Shown: one piece after another, positions 1-8,055 of the stretch
Numbering within the stretch: position 1 is the first letter of the stretch
Layout: every line of letters starts with the position of its first letter
NCBI GenBank assembly: GCA_050180895.1
Contig: JBFXDS010000001.1
Coordinates: forward strand, 744,001-808,000
Length of the DNA: 64,000 nt
From: JBGPEQ01 sp050180895
Lineage (GTDB): Bacteria > Pseudomonadota > Alphaproteobacteria > Dongiales > Dongiaceae
Direction of reading: 5' to 3'
The notes under the pieces: model-generated
Databases searched by the model: none
The model's input: only the letters and a program-made list of their open reading frames with translations
Told to the model about the DNA's origin: nothing
Translations under genes and position numbers: made by a program

Positions 1-632
1 AATTCGCACACTTCTGCGCTGGGAAAGCGATCGTTCCAGACCCGGTTCATCGTCGCCATAGCGGCGATCGATATCTCGCGCTCGCTCACCCCCGCAGCGA
101 TCGCGCCGATCGCGGTTTCCATCCCGGCATCGGCGATCCGGCTAGCGGCTCGCAGGCTCTCGATCTCGAAGGGATCCTTGATCATCCGCGTGGTCGAGAG
201 CAGCTCGGAGCAGTCCACAAAGGAGGCCTGCGGCAGCGCCTCGCGGATCTGTTCGAGCTTGTTCACGGGCAGAAAGTCGAATTCGAGGCCGATCCGCGCA
301 CGGCCAAGCGCCAGATTCTCCGCGATCGATGCGAGCGCTTTCAGCCAGCTCGGCCCCATCGTCTTCTTATTGGACCATGACCCGAAGAGATGCACTTTCG
401 AGACCCATGCCTCTGCGCGCGCGTGATCATCCCGCAGGGCGTGGACGAGAATCTGCGGCTCGCCTTCCGCAGGCAGTACCGCCACGACGGGATGGCTGTA
501 GATGATCGGGTTGAAGCCGCTGAGGTAGAAGCTGTTCTCAGGCTTGATGCAGATCATCGCGTCGATGCGGTGCTTCGCCATGGCACTCTGCAATTTCCCG
601 ATCCGAGCCGCGCCCAGCATCTTGATACCCAT
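1..632 (-). CDS. M24-family peptidase / creatinase-like protein, N-terminal part
   Basis: The complement reads from an ATG at 632 without a stop to the window edge, giving about 210 codons; the C-terminal half lies outside. The protein begins MGIKMLGAARIGKLQSAMAK and contains PENSFYLSGFNPII, GLEFDFLPVNKLEQ and TRMIKDPFEIESLRAA. This is the pattern of the creatinase N-terminal domain followed by the start of the M24 pita-bread domain, as in Xaa-Pro dipeptidases and creatinases. The metal ligands would lie in the missing part, so peptidase versus creatinase or a related hydrolase cannot be decided. It is divergent from a GntR regulator, which suggests that the regulator controls it. A second in-frame ATG lies at 620. 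Confidence 0.8.
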   Translation of the reverse strand, partial: MGIKMLGAARIGKLQSAMAKHRIDAMICIKPENSFYLSGFNPIIYSHPVVAVLPAEGEPQILVHALRDDHARAEAWVSKVHLFGSWSNKKTMGPSWLKALASIAENLALGRARIGLEFDFLPVNKLEQIREALPQASFVDCSELLSTTRMIKDPFEIESLRAASRIADAGMETAIGAIAAGVSEREISIAAMATMNRVWNDRFPSAEVCE

Positions 633-750
633 TGTTTCCCCTGGTCTTGACCACGATTGCACCCAATATATACACCATAATAATAACCAATTTTGGATAG
701 TAAAGTAACTTGTTCTGGCGACGGGCCGCTGTCAAACTGCGGAGGCGCCG
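633..750. promoter_or_regulatory. Divergent AT-rich promoter region between M24 gene and GntR gene
   Basis: The 118 bases between the divergent start codons hold a strikingly AT-rich stretch at about 661-710, in an otherwise G+C-rich context. It probably contains both promoters and the operator of the GntR regulator. I could not identify a convincing palindromic operator by eye. Confidence 0.45.
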
Positions 751-1449
751 ATGTGGAGGATTGCGAGGGGGATGGCGAAGGACACAGAGATCCGATCAGA
801 GAAGCTCGTTTCGAAGCTGGAGCGCGACCTGGCTGTGGGTGTCTGGTCGCCCGGGACATGGCTCAAGCAGATCGATATCGAGCAGCGATACAGCGCTTCA
901 CGGATGATTGTCCGCAGAGCGCTCGAGGTGCTCGCCGCGCGTCGCATTATCGAGCATATTCCGAACCGCGGTTACCATGTCCCAGCCGCCGACGAGCGCA
1001 GTACCGGCGAAGTTCAGTACATCCGGGCCCTGCTCGAGACGGCGACTGTCGATGACATCGTGCGGAACATCGACGCTGACGGGCTCAAGCGCCTCGAAGT
1101 TCATGTTCGCGCTTTTGACGAGCTCGCTCGGCTAGGAACGATCGCAGAGCAGGACAGCGAGAACCAGAAGCTGCATGCGTGCCTTTTGTCCTATTGCCGC
1201 AATAGGGAACTGGTGACGCTGATACGCGACCTTCGTTCGCGCACGCCGATCCGTCTGGTCAATCTGAACTATGCTCCCGCAGCTGTGCAGCGCTCATCGA
1301 TGGAGCACTTCGAAATGCTACAGGCGCTGACCGATCGTGACGCAGATCGACTGCGCGAGATCACGGTTCGTCACATCTTGGATCACGATGCTGCAAGCGA
1401 GATCGGGCGTGTGATCGATGCCGTTCATTGTTTCGCCTCCGCCTCCTGA
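751..1449 (+). CDS. GntR family transcriptional regulator with FCD-type effector domain
   Basis: A 232-residue protein. Residues about 15-75 form a GntR-type winged helix (GVWSPGTWLKQIDIEQRY, SRMIVRRALEVLAARRIIEH, then the wing NRGYHVP). Residues about 85-225 look like an all-helical FCD domain, with YIRALLETATVDDIV, an acidic and His-containing helix (EQDSENQKLHACLLSYCRN) and EHFEMLQALTDRDADRLREI. Such regulators usually repress a neighbouring catabolic gene until a carboxylate effector binds. The start at 751 has GGAGG five bases upstream; an in-frame ATG at 772 is a weaker alternative. The likely target is the divergent M24 gene. Confidence 0.85.
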   Translation: MWRIARGMAKDTEIRSEKLVSKLERDLAVGVWSPGTWLKQIDIEQRYSASRMIVRRALEVLAARRIIEHIPNRGYHVPAADERSTGEVQYIRALLETATVDDIVRNIDADGLKRLEVHVRAFDELARLGTIAEQDSENQKLHACLLSYCRNRELVTLIRDLRSRTPIRLVNLNYAPAAVQRSSMEHFEMLQALTDRDADRLREITVRHILDHDAASEIGRVIDAVHCFASAS

Positions 1450-1479
1450 CGAAACTACACCCCTCGACAGAAGGGATTG

Positions 1480-1638
1480 AACAAAGCATCGCGAGCGATC
1501 GTTGACGTAAGTAAAACGCGCTAACCTTGCGATAAAACTGGGCGCCGAACACCGAGTCCATAGTAGCTTTAGATAGTGGCTCGAAGTCGGATCGCAGTGC
1601 AGATAGAGGGAACCGGTCGGCTTCAGGGCGCGGTACAC
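1480..1638 (-). pseudogene. Fragment of a site-specific DNA methyltransferase
   Basis: On the minus strand 1638-1561 reads VYRALKPTGSLYLHCDPTSS followed by HYLKLL. After a frameshift at about 1561 it continues MDSVFGAQFYRKVSA. LKPTGSxYLHCDPTxSHYLK followed by DxVFG is a well-known stretch of N4/N6 adenine or cytosine DNA methyltransferases. Only about 50 codons survive, with no proper ends and a frame change, so this is debris of a modification gene. It lies between the GntR gene and recombinase debris beside tRNA-Gln, which fits a decayed integrated element. Confidence 0.7.
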
Positions 1639-1704
1639 TCTAAGGTCGGATTGCCATCATGGCGAGGTACGCCATCATGTCGTTGTCGCCCAGAAACGAT
1701 CGCA

Positions 1705-1985
1705 TGGCGAATTACGCAGAGCGACTACGACATGAAAGCGCGCGAACTCTAAGGAGCGCGAGGTCGAGATCGGCCTACGGATCGAGCAGCACCAGAAGGG
1801 CGAAGGCGACTACCGCACGACCCTAGAAAGCCTGATTTCCTTGGCTTGCCACGTGGCCGAGATTTTTGCGCGCTCGAAAGTCGAGCAGAAACGCCAACTC
1901 ATCGGCTTCGCCTTTTCGAACTTGCAGTTACGGGGCAAAAAGCTTGAATTTTCAATGCGCTCGCCGTTCGACCTGATAGTCGGGC
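1705..1985 (+). pseudogene. C-terminal remnant of a serine site-specific recombinase
   Basis: From about 1705 one frame reads ITQSDYDMKAREL and meets TAA. A neighbouring frame continues EREVEIGLRIEQHQKGEGDY, TLESLISLACHVAEIFARSK and VEQKRQLIGFAFSNLQLRGK. It ends KLEFSMRSPFDLIV at about 1980. This is the coiled-coil and C-terminal tail typical of large serine recombinases found on integrative elements. The N-terminal catalytic domain is absent and the frame is broken. The fragment ends about 20 bases from the 3' end of tRNA-Gln, a common integration target, so it marks the scar of an old element. Confidence 0.75.
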
Positions 1986-1998
1986 AAGTTATGCTAGG

Positions 1999-2072
1999 TG
2001 GCTGGGGGACTAGGATTCGAACCTAGACTGGCGGAGTCAGAGTCCGCTGTCCTACCGTTAGACGATCCCCCA
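1999..2072 (-). tRNA. tRNA-Gln (anticodon CUG)
   Basis: The complement folds as a full cloverleaf. The 7-bp acceptor stem is TGGGGGA/TCCCCCA (2072-2066 with 2009-2003). The anticodon arm is GCGGA-CTCTGAC-TCCGC with anticodon CTG, and the T arm contains GGTTCGAATCC. The discriminator base is G at 2002 and CCA is encoded at 2001-1999. The gene reads glutamine CAG codons. It borders recombinase debris. Confidence 0.95.
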
Positions 2073-2223
2073 AGCGGACGGCGGTCGCCGGCTCGGGCTG
2101 GCCGGAATCTAGTGTGCGGCCTGCGGCGATGCAACCGGTTTGCCCCGCGCCTTGCCCGAGCGGCCCGCCCGCAGCGGCCTTGGCGAACGCATCGGTCATT
2201 TTGTAGGATGAACAGATGTAATA

Positions 2224-3318
2224 ATGGTGAATAAGCAGCGGAAGCTGCGCGGACCCTCGGGGGGCGGATTGGAGGCGATTCAACCTGGGCTGCAAGCCGG
2301 ACCCTGCTCCCCGCCCGCGGCCCAGGGGGGCGAGGCGACCTTCGCCGCCATCGATCTCGGCACCAACAATTGCCGCCTGCTGATCGCCCGGCCGAACGGC
2401 CGCGGCTTCCGGGTCATCGATGCGTTCTCGCGGATCGTGCGGCTCGGCGAGGGCCTCGCCCGCAGCGGCGCGCTGTCGGAAGAGGCGATGGCCCGCACCA
2501 TCGAGGCGCTCAAGGTCTGCGCGCACAAGATCGCGCGGCGCGGCGTCACCCATGCGCGCGGCGTCGCCACCGAGGCCTGCCGGCAGGCCGGCAACTGCGG
2601 GGAGTTCCTCGCCCGCGTGCGCGCCGAGACCGGCCTCGAGATCGAGACGATCTCCCCGGCCGAGGAGGCGCTGCTCGCCTTCAAGGGCTGCGCCCCGCTG
2701 CTCAGCCTGCGCCGCCCGCGCGCCCTGCTGTTCGACATCGGCGGCGGCAGCACGGAGCTCGGCTGGCTCCGCCTCTCCTCCGCGCGGCCGCCGGAGATCA
2801 TGGACACCCTGTCGATCCCCCTGGGCGTGGTGAACCTGACCGAGCGCTATGGCGGCTCGCGCATTGCGCCGGAGATCTATCGCGCCATGGTCGATGAGGT
2901 CGCGGGCCGCCTGCGCGGCTTCGCCGACGCCAACGGCATCGACCGCAGGGTCGCCGCCGGCGCCGTGCAGATGCTCGGCACCTCCGGCACCGTGACCACC
3001 CTGGCCGGCGTCCACCTGGACCTGCCGCGCTACAGCCGCTCGGTGATCGACGGCTGCTATCTCGATTTCGCCGCCATCCGCGAGGTCAGCCGCCGCCTGG
3101 CGGCCATGACCTGCGAGGAACGCACGGCCAATCCCTGCATCGGCCCCGAGCGCGCCGATCTCGTGGTCGCCGGCTGCGCCATCCTCGAGGCGATCTGCGG
3201 CCTGTGGCCCGTCGGCCGCCTGCGGGTCGCCGATCGCGGCGTGCGCGAAGGCATCCTCGCCGGCCTGATCCACGCCGACCGCCGGCGTCATCCGCGGCGG
3301 CGCTGGCGTCGGCCGTGA
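2224..3318 (+). CDS. ppx: Ppx/GppA family phosphatase (exopolyphosphatase-like)
   Basis: A 364-residue protein of the actin/Hsp70-fold Ppx/GppA family, which hydrolyses inorganic polyphosphate or pppGpp. The first phosphate-binding loop is AIDLGTNNCRLLIARP at about residues 43-58. The second is FDIGGGSTELGW near 170, and LGTSGTVTTLAG is near 256. About 40 Pro/Gly-rich residues precede the first motif, so a later start is possible, but the ATG at 2224 is the first in this frame after the tRNA. The stop overlaps the GTG start of rlmE, so the two genes are translationally coupled. Whether polyphosphate or pppGpp is the preferred substrate cannot be told. Confidence 0.88.
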   Translation: MVNKQRKLRGPSGGGLEAIQPGLQAGPCSPPAAQGGEATFAAIDLGTNNCRLLIARPNGRGFRVIDAFSRIVRLGEGLARSGALSEEAMARTIEALKVCAHKIARRGVTHARGVATEACRQAGNCGEFLARVRAETGLEIETISPAEEALLAFKGCAPLLSLRRPRALLFDIGGGSTELGWLRLSSARPPEIMDTLSIPLGVVNLTERYGGSRIAPEIYRAMVDEVAGRLRGFADANGIDRRVAAGAVQMLGTSGTVTTLAGVHLDLPRYSRSVIDGCYLDFAAIREVSRRLAAMTCEERTANPCIGPERADLVVAGCAILEAICGLWPVGRLRVADRGVREGILAGLIHADRRRHPRRRWRRP

Positions 3319-4034
3319 CGGCGCGGCGGCGCGGCGGGCGCAAGACACAAGGCAAGGGCGGCGGCCGCGGCCAGGTGGTGCGGGTGAGGACGGCGCGCAG
3401 CCGCCGCCCGTCCTCGACGCGCTGGCTCGAGCGCCAGCTCAACGATCCCTATGTCGCCGATGCCCGCCGCCTCGGCTACCGCTCGCGCGCCGCCTTCAAG
3501 CTGCTGCAGCTCGACGAGCGGTCCCATCTGCTGGCGCCGGGCCGGCGGGTCGTCGACCTCGGCGCCGCCCCCGGCGGCTGGACGCAGGTCGCCGTCGCTC
3601 GGGTTTCGCCGCCGGGCAAGGCGGTGGGCCAAATCGTCGCCGTCGACATCGCGCCCATGGATCCGGTGCCCGGCGCCGTCGTCCTGCAGGGCGATTGCCG
3701 CGCACCGGAGACCATCGCCGCCGTCCGCGCGGCGCTCGGCGGCCCGGCGGACGTCGTGCTCAGCGACATGGCCCCGGCCGCCACCGGCCATGCGCGGACC
3801 GATCATCTGCGCATCGTCGCCCTCGCCGAGACCGCCTATGACGCCGCCGTCGCGCTCCTCGCCCCCGGCGGCAGCTTCGTCTGCAAGGTGCTGCAGGGCG
3901 GCGCCCAGGGCGATCTCCTGGCCGCCCTCAAGCGCGATTTCCTGAGCGTCCGCCACGTCAAGCCGCCCGCCAGCCGCGCCGATTCCGCCGAGATCTACCT
4001 CGTCGCCCAGGGCTTCCGCGCACCCTCACCCTGA
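3315..4034 (+). CDS. rlmE: 23S rRNA 2'-O-ribose U2552 methyltransferase RlmE
   Basis: A 239-residue RrmJ/FtsJ-family SAM methyltransferase that modifies U2552 in the A loop of 23S rRNA. The catalytic K-D-K-E tetrad is visible: Lys in AAFKLLQLDE (about 61), Asp in VVLSDMAPA (about 150), Lys in FVCKVLQGG (about 190) and Glu in SAEIYLVAQG (about 225). The SAM loop is LGAAPGGWTQ at about 80-89. The GTG start at 3315 overlaps the ppx stop (GTGA). The N-terminus is Arg/Gly-rich. The last codons and the stop lie inside a palindromic repeat beginning at 4021, so the C-terminal tail APSP is probably repeat-derived. Confidence 0.92.
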   Translation: MTARRRGGRKTQGKGGGRGQVVRVRTARSRRPSSTRWLERQLNDPYVADARRLGYRSRAAFKLLQLDERSHLLAPGRRVVDLGAAPGGWTQVAVARVSPPGKAVGQIVAVDIAPMDPVPGAVVLQGDCRAPETIAAVRAALGGPADVVLSDMAPAATGHARTDHLRIVALAETAYDAAVALLAPGGSFVCKVLQGGAQGDLLAALKRDFLSVRHVKPPASRADSAEIYLVAQGFRAPSP

Positions 4035-4244
4035 CCCTCTCCCACTGGCGTGGGAGAGGGGATGCCTTGTGCAGCGGCTTCAATCGAGTCCCCTCTCCCG
4101 CTTGCGGGAGCTTTGCAAAACTGCCATGCACATTGGACGAACCGGAATCAGGAAGAGAACGGATCAGAATCGAGGCAAGAACATCGAGCTGTTCCGTTCT
4201 ATTTTGCAAAGCTCCCGCTTGCGGGAGAGGCATAGGGTGAGGGC
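4021..4244. repeat. Composite palindromic repeat element (MITE/BIME-like)
   Basis: The element is bounded by the inverted sequences CACCCTCACCCT (4021) and AGGGTGAGGGCG (4235). Inside are palindromes of the CTCTCCC...GGGAGAG type and a 17-bp inverted pair, GCGGGAGCTTTGCAAAA (about 4105) and TTTTGCAAAGCTCCCGC (about 4203). A shorter relative with the same borders lies at 55657-55772. It fills the space between convergent rlmE and the host-attachment gene. Confidence 0.75.
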
Positions 4245-4249
4245 GCAGC

Positions 4250-4702
4250 CTACAGCGCCACCACGTCCGCCAGATGGCCGGGCAGGTCCTGCAGCGTCAC
4301 ATGCGTCAGGTCCTTGTCCACCTCGGCATGCACCTTGCCGCGCGCCTTGGCCCCCAGCGCCGCGCGCAGGTCGCCCAGGGTGCGCGGCGGCGCGATCAGC
4401 ACCAGCCGGTCGAAGGCGCCGCGCTCGGCCGCCGCATCGAGCAGCGCCGCCATCTCGCGGCTGAACTTCTCCTTCTCGAAGCGGTGCCAGTCGACATGCG
4501 GCTCGATGGCATGGCGGCGGCCGCCGGTACCGCGCTGCTGCGTCCGCCCCGGCCGATCGGTGCCGAGTTCGCGCGTCGGCGGCAGGTCGTGCTCCATCTC
4601 GCCGTCGACCGTCGGCTCCAGGCCCTTGCCGATGCCGCGGTTCACCAGCACGCGCGCCCGCGCGCCGTCGGCCACGAGGATCCAGGTGATTTTCTTCGGC
4701 AT
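4250..4702 (-). CDS. Host attachment family protein
   Basis: A 150-residue protein beginning MPKKITWILVADGARARVLV, followed by NRGIGKGLEP, HRFEKEKFSREMAALLDAAA and RLVLIAPPRTLGDLR, and ending HVTLQDLPGHLADVVAL. This is the layout of the family named protein required for attachment to host cells (the Agrobacterium AtsE-like group), which has an eRF1/Rossmann-like fold. The biochemical role is not established and the family occurs widely in free-living alphaproteobacteria. The start at 4702 matches the conserved beginning of the family. The gene converges on rlmE. Confidence 0.8.
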   Translation of the reverse strand: MPKKITWILVADGARARVLVNRGIGKGLEPTVDGEMEHDLPPTRELGTDRPGRTQQRGTGGRRHAIEPHVDWHRFEKEKFSREMAALLDAAAERGAFDRLVLIAPPRTLGDLRAALGAKARGKVHAEVDKDLTHVTLQDLPGHLADVVAL

Positions 4703-4785
4703 CGTCCTCGGTCTCCCTGTCGGTTGCGCCCAGGCCCAGTCTTGAATCATTGGCCTTTCCCCCGTCCTGATCAAGCCCGCCGTCA

Positions 4786-4860
4786 GTCGTCAGTTTTGAG
4801 TTGTCAGTTTCGAGGAAACCGGTGGTTCCATGGACGATCTGACAACTCACAACTGACGAC
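4786..4860. repeat. Inverted repeat with 22-bp arms upstream of guaB
   Basis: The arms are 4786-4807 (beginning GTCGTCAGTTTTGAG) and 4839-4860. They are complementary at 21 of 22 positions with a 31-base spacer. Short sub-repeats of the type TTGTCAGTT and TGAGTTGTCAG recur around it. A perfect hairpin between fabD and fabG (59039-59085) uses a similar alphabet, so this is probably one interspersed family. Confidence 0.75.
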
Positions 4861-4889
4861 TCAAGACTGACAACCGACAACCGAATCGC

Positions 4890-4917
4890 TTGGCATGGCC
4901 GGAACCATGTGTATGAT
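4890..4917 (+). promoter_or_regulatory. Putative sigma-70 promoter of guaB
   Basis: TTGGCA at 4890-4895 and TATGAT at 4912-4917 are separated by 16 bases. The -10 ends 39 bases upstream of the guaB start codon and is the best match in the interval. Confidence 0.5.
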
Positions 4918-4956
4918 GGCGCGCCATTATCTTTCGGGCAGCCCGGAGAGAGTGGC

Positions 4957-6417
<1,461 letters not shown>

Positions 6418-6611
6418 TAGGGCTGTAGGGGCGCGCGGCGCGCGCCCGCGTCTCCGCGCGCCATTTGCCGCTAATTCGGCTTCGTCCCATCCACCCGCGC
6501 CACCGCGAAATGGGGAGGACCGTCACCATCTCCGTACAGTAGTGTTATGCACATGGCGGCCACTCGGTTATAGTCATTCAGAATCAGATTCCGATCGGGG
6601 GGAGGAGTCGC

Positions 6612-6650
6612 ATGGGATTCTTGACCGCACCAAGCGATTCTTCCAACTAG
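6612..6650 (+). other. Possible 12-codon leader reading frame before dndC
   Basis: A strong GGGGGAGGAG ribosome site ends five bases before an ATG at 6612, which opens MGFLTAPSDSSN and stops at TAG (6648-6650). The next ATG in the same frame, at 6657, begins DndC. This may be a leader peptide coupling translation to dndC by reinitiation, or an original dndC start lost to a nonsense change. The rest of the 6418-6656 gap holds no other feature I can support. Confidence 0.4.
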
Positions 6651-6656
6651 AAATTC

Positions 6657-7832
6657 ATGGCCCGCCCGAACAACCTGCGACTCAAGTCATCGCCGGAGCC
6701 GATTCTGATTGAGTCCGACGATTCGATTTGGGACCCCGTGAGGCGGGCCATTGCTGACGAATACGCGGCACCCCACACGCTTCCATGGATTGTCGGTTTT
6801 TCTGGAGGCAAGGATAGCACGCTCGTCACCCATCTCGTGATTGAGCATTTGATTTCTCTACCGCGGAGTTCTCGAAAGCGTCCGATACATATCGTCGCCA
6901 ATGATACGCTGGTCGAGAGTCCGCTTGTGATTGCTCACATTTCTGCAATCCAGGAAGAGATCCGGAACGCTGCCGCCGCTTTCGAGCTGCCGGTCGTTGT
7001 TGCGACAACTGCTCCTGATCTTGAACATACCTTCTGGGTGAACCTGATCGGGCGCGGATATCCCTCACCAAATCGCACGTTCCGCTGGTGCACAGATCGA
7101 ATGAAGATCCAGCCGACAAGTCGCTATGTACGCGAACAGGTGGACACCGCCGGAGAAGTCGTCCTCTTGTTGGGCGTCCGCCGCGACGAGAGCGCAACGC
7201 GTGCCGGGGTTGTGGCGCGATACGACAATGGCGAACGCCTTAACCGACACAATGATTTGACCGGCTGTTGGGTGTTCCGGCCCATCGTAGAGATCTCGAC
7301 CGACCATGTTTGGGAATTCCTTGGCACCGAACGTCCACCTTGGGGCGGTAGTCATGACCGGCTAGTTAAGCTTTATCGCGACGCAGGTGGCGGTGAGTGC
7401 CCGGTTGTGACAGCTAAGTCTGATGTGCCGTCTTGCGGTACGACATCGTCCCGTTTTGGATGCTGGACTTGTACGGTCGTGGAAAAGGACCGCAGCCTCG
7501 CCGGATTTGTTGAGGCCGGCTTCGGCGAGTTCGCTCCCCTTCTCGACTTTCGAGACTGGCTGGTTTCAATTCGAAACGATCCTTACCGGCGGCTCGCGAG
7601 ACGGCGGGACGGGCGAGTAACCATAGCCGCGAATGGCATTCATGTGCCTGGCCCCTTTACAATTGCAACGCGGCAGGAAATGCTTGAGAAACTGCTCGCG
7701 CTACAAGAGCAAGTGGGCCGGCGCTTGATAACGTCGGCGGAGGTCGAGCGGATTCGTACTCTATGGGTCGAGGACGCGCTGGCAACAGCGGCGCGGTCGC
7801 CGGCTGGGGAGGACGACCCACCCGACGTGTGA
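6657..7832 (+). CDS. dndC: DNA phosphorothioation protein DndC (PAPS-reductase-like ATP pyrophosphatase)
   Basis: A 391-residue PP-loop protein that activates DNA with ATP for sulfur insertion into the backbone. The PP-loop is VGFSGGKDSTLVTHL at about residues 46-60. FRWCTDRMKIQP follows near 140 and LLGVRRDESATRA near 172. The cluster CGTTSSRFGCWTC near 260-272, together with the earlier Cys, matches the Fe-S ligands of DndC. The N-terminal IPIH(V/I)VANDTLVE-like segment before helix two is also typical. It is first in a tight operon with a small protein, DndD and a DndE fusion. G+C is clearly lower than in guaB, which suggests horizontal transfer. No dndA or dndB is adjacent. Confidence 0.9.
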   Translation: MARPNNLRLKSSPEPILIESDDSIWDPVRRAIADEYAAPHTLPWIVGFSGGKDSTLVTHLVIEHLISLPRSSRKRPIHIVANDTLVESPLVIAHISAIQEEIRNAAAAFELPVVVATTAPDLEHTFWVNLIGRGYPSPNRTFRWCTDRMKIQPTSRYVREQVDTAGEVVLLLGVRRDESATRAGVVARYDNGERLNRHNDLTGCWVFRPIVEISTDHVWEFLGTERPPWGGSHDRLVKLYRDAGGGECPVVTAKSDVPSCGTTSSRFGCWTCTVVEKDRSLAGFVEAGFGEFAPLLDFRDWLVSIRNDPYRRLARRRDGRVTIAANGIHVPGPFTIATRQEMLEKLLALQEQVGRRLITSAEVERIRTLWVEDALATAARSPAGEDDPPDV

Positions 7833-7848
7833 AGTGGGGGGCCAAAAC

Positions 7849-8055
7849 GTGCCGCGCAACATAGTTGTCCTTCTGAACAGCGAGGAAGGCCGGGCACTTG
7901 TAAAGAGTAAGTGCCGTGCCGCAGGAATGCGGATCGGCGTACTTGAGGACCTGATCGAGGCGGAACTTGATCAGCAGGGTAAGAAACGGAAAGCAGGACT
8001 CTGGGAAGAGTTCGAGCGGATTTTTGATGAGGCTGCTCCTGAGGGGCAGGCCTGA
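7849..8055 (+). CDS. Small protein of the Dnd operon, unknown role
   Basis: A 68-residue protein beginning with GTG at 7849 (MPRNIVVLLNSEEGRALVKS) and preceded by a run of G as ribosome site at a spacing of about seven. A GTG at 7834 is an in-frame alternative. Its stop overlaps the dndD start (TGATG), so it belongs to the operon. It is charged and probably helical (EDLIEAELDQQGKKRKAG, EEFERIFDEAA) with no membrane segment or metal motif. Its place between dndC and dndD suggests an accessory subunit. I recall small proteins annotated as DNA-modification-system-associated at this position, but I cannot confirm membership. Confidence 0.7.
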   Translation: MPRNIVVLLNSEEGRALVKSKCRAAGMRIGVLEDLIEAELDQQGKKRKAGLWEEFERIFDEAAPEGQA

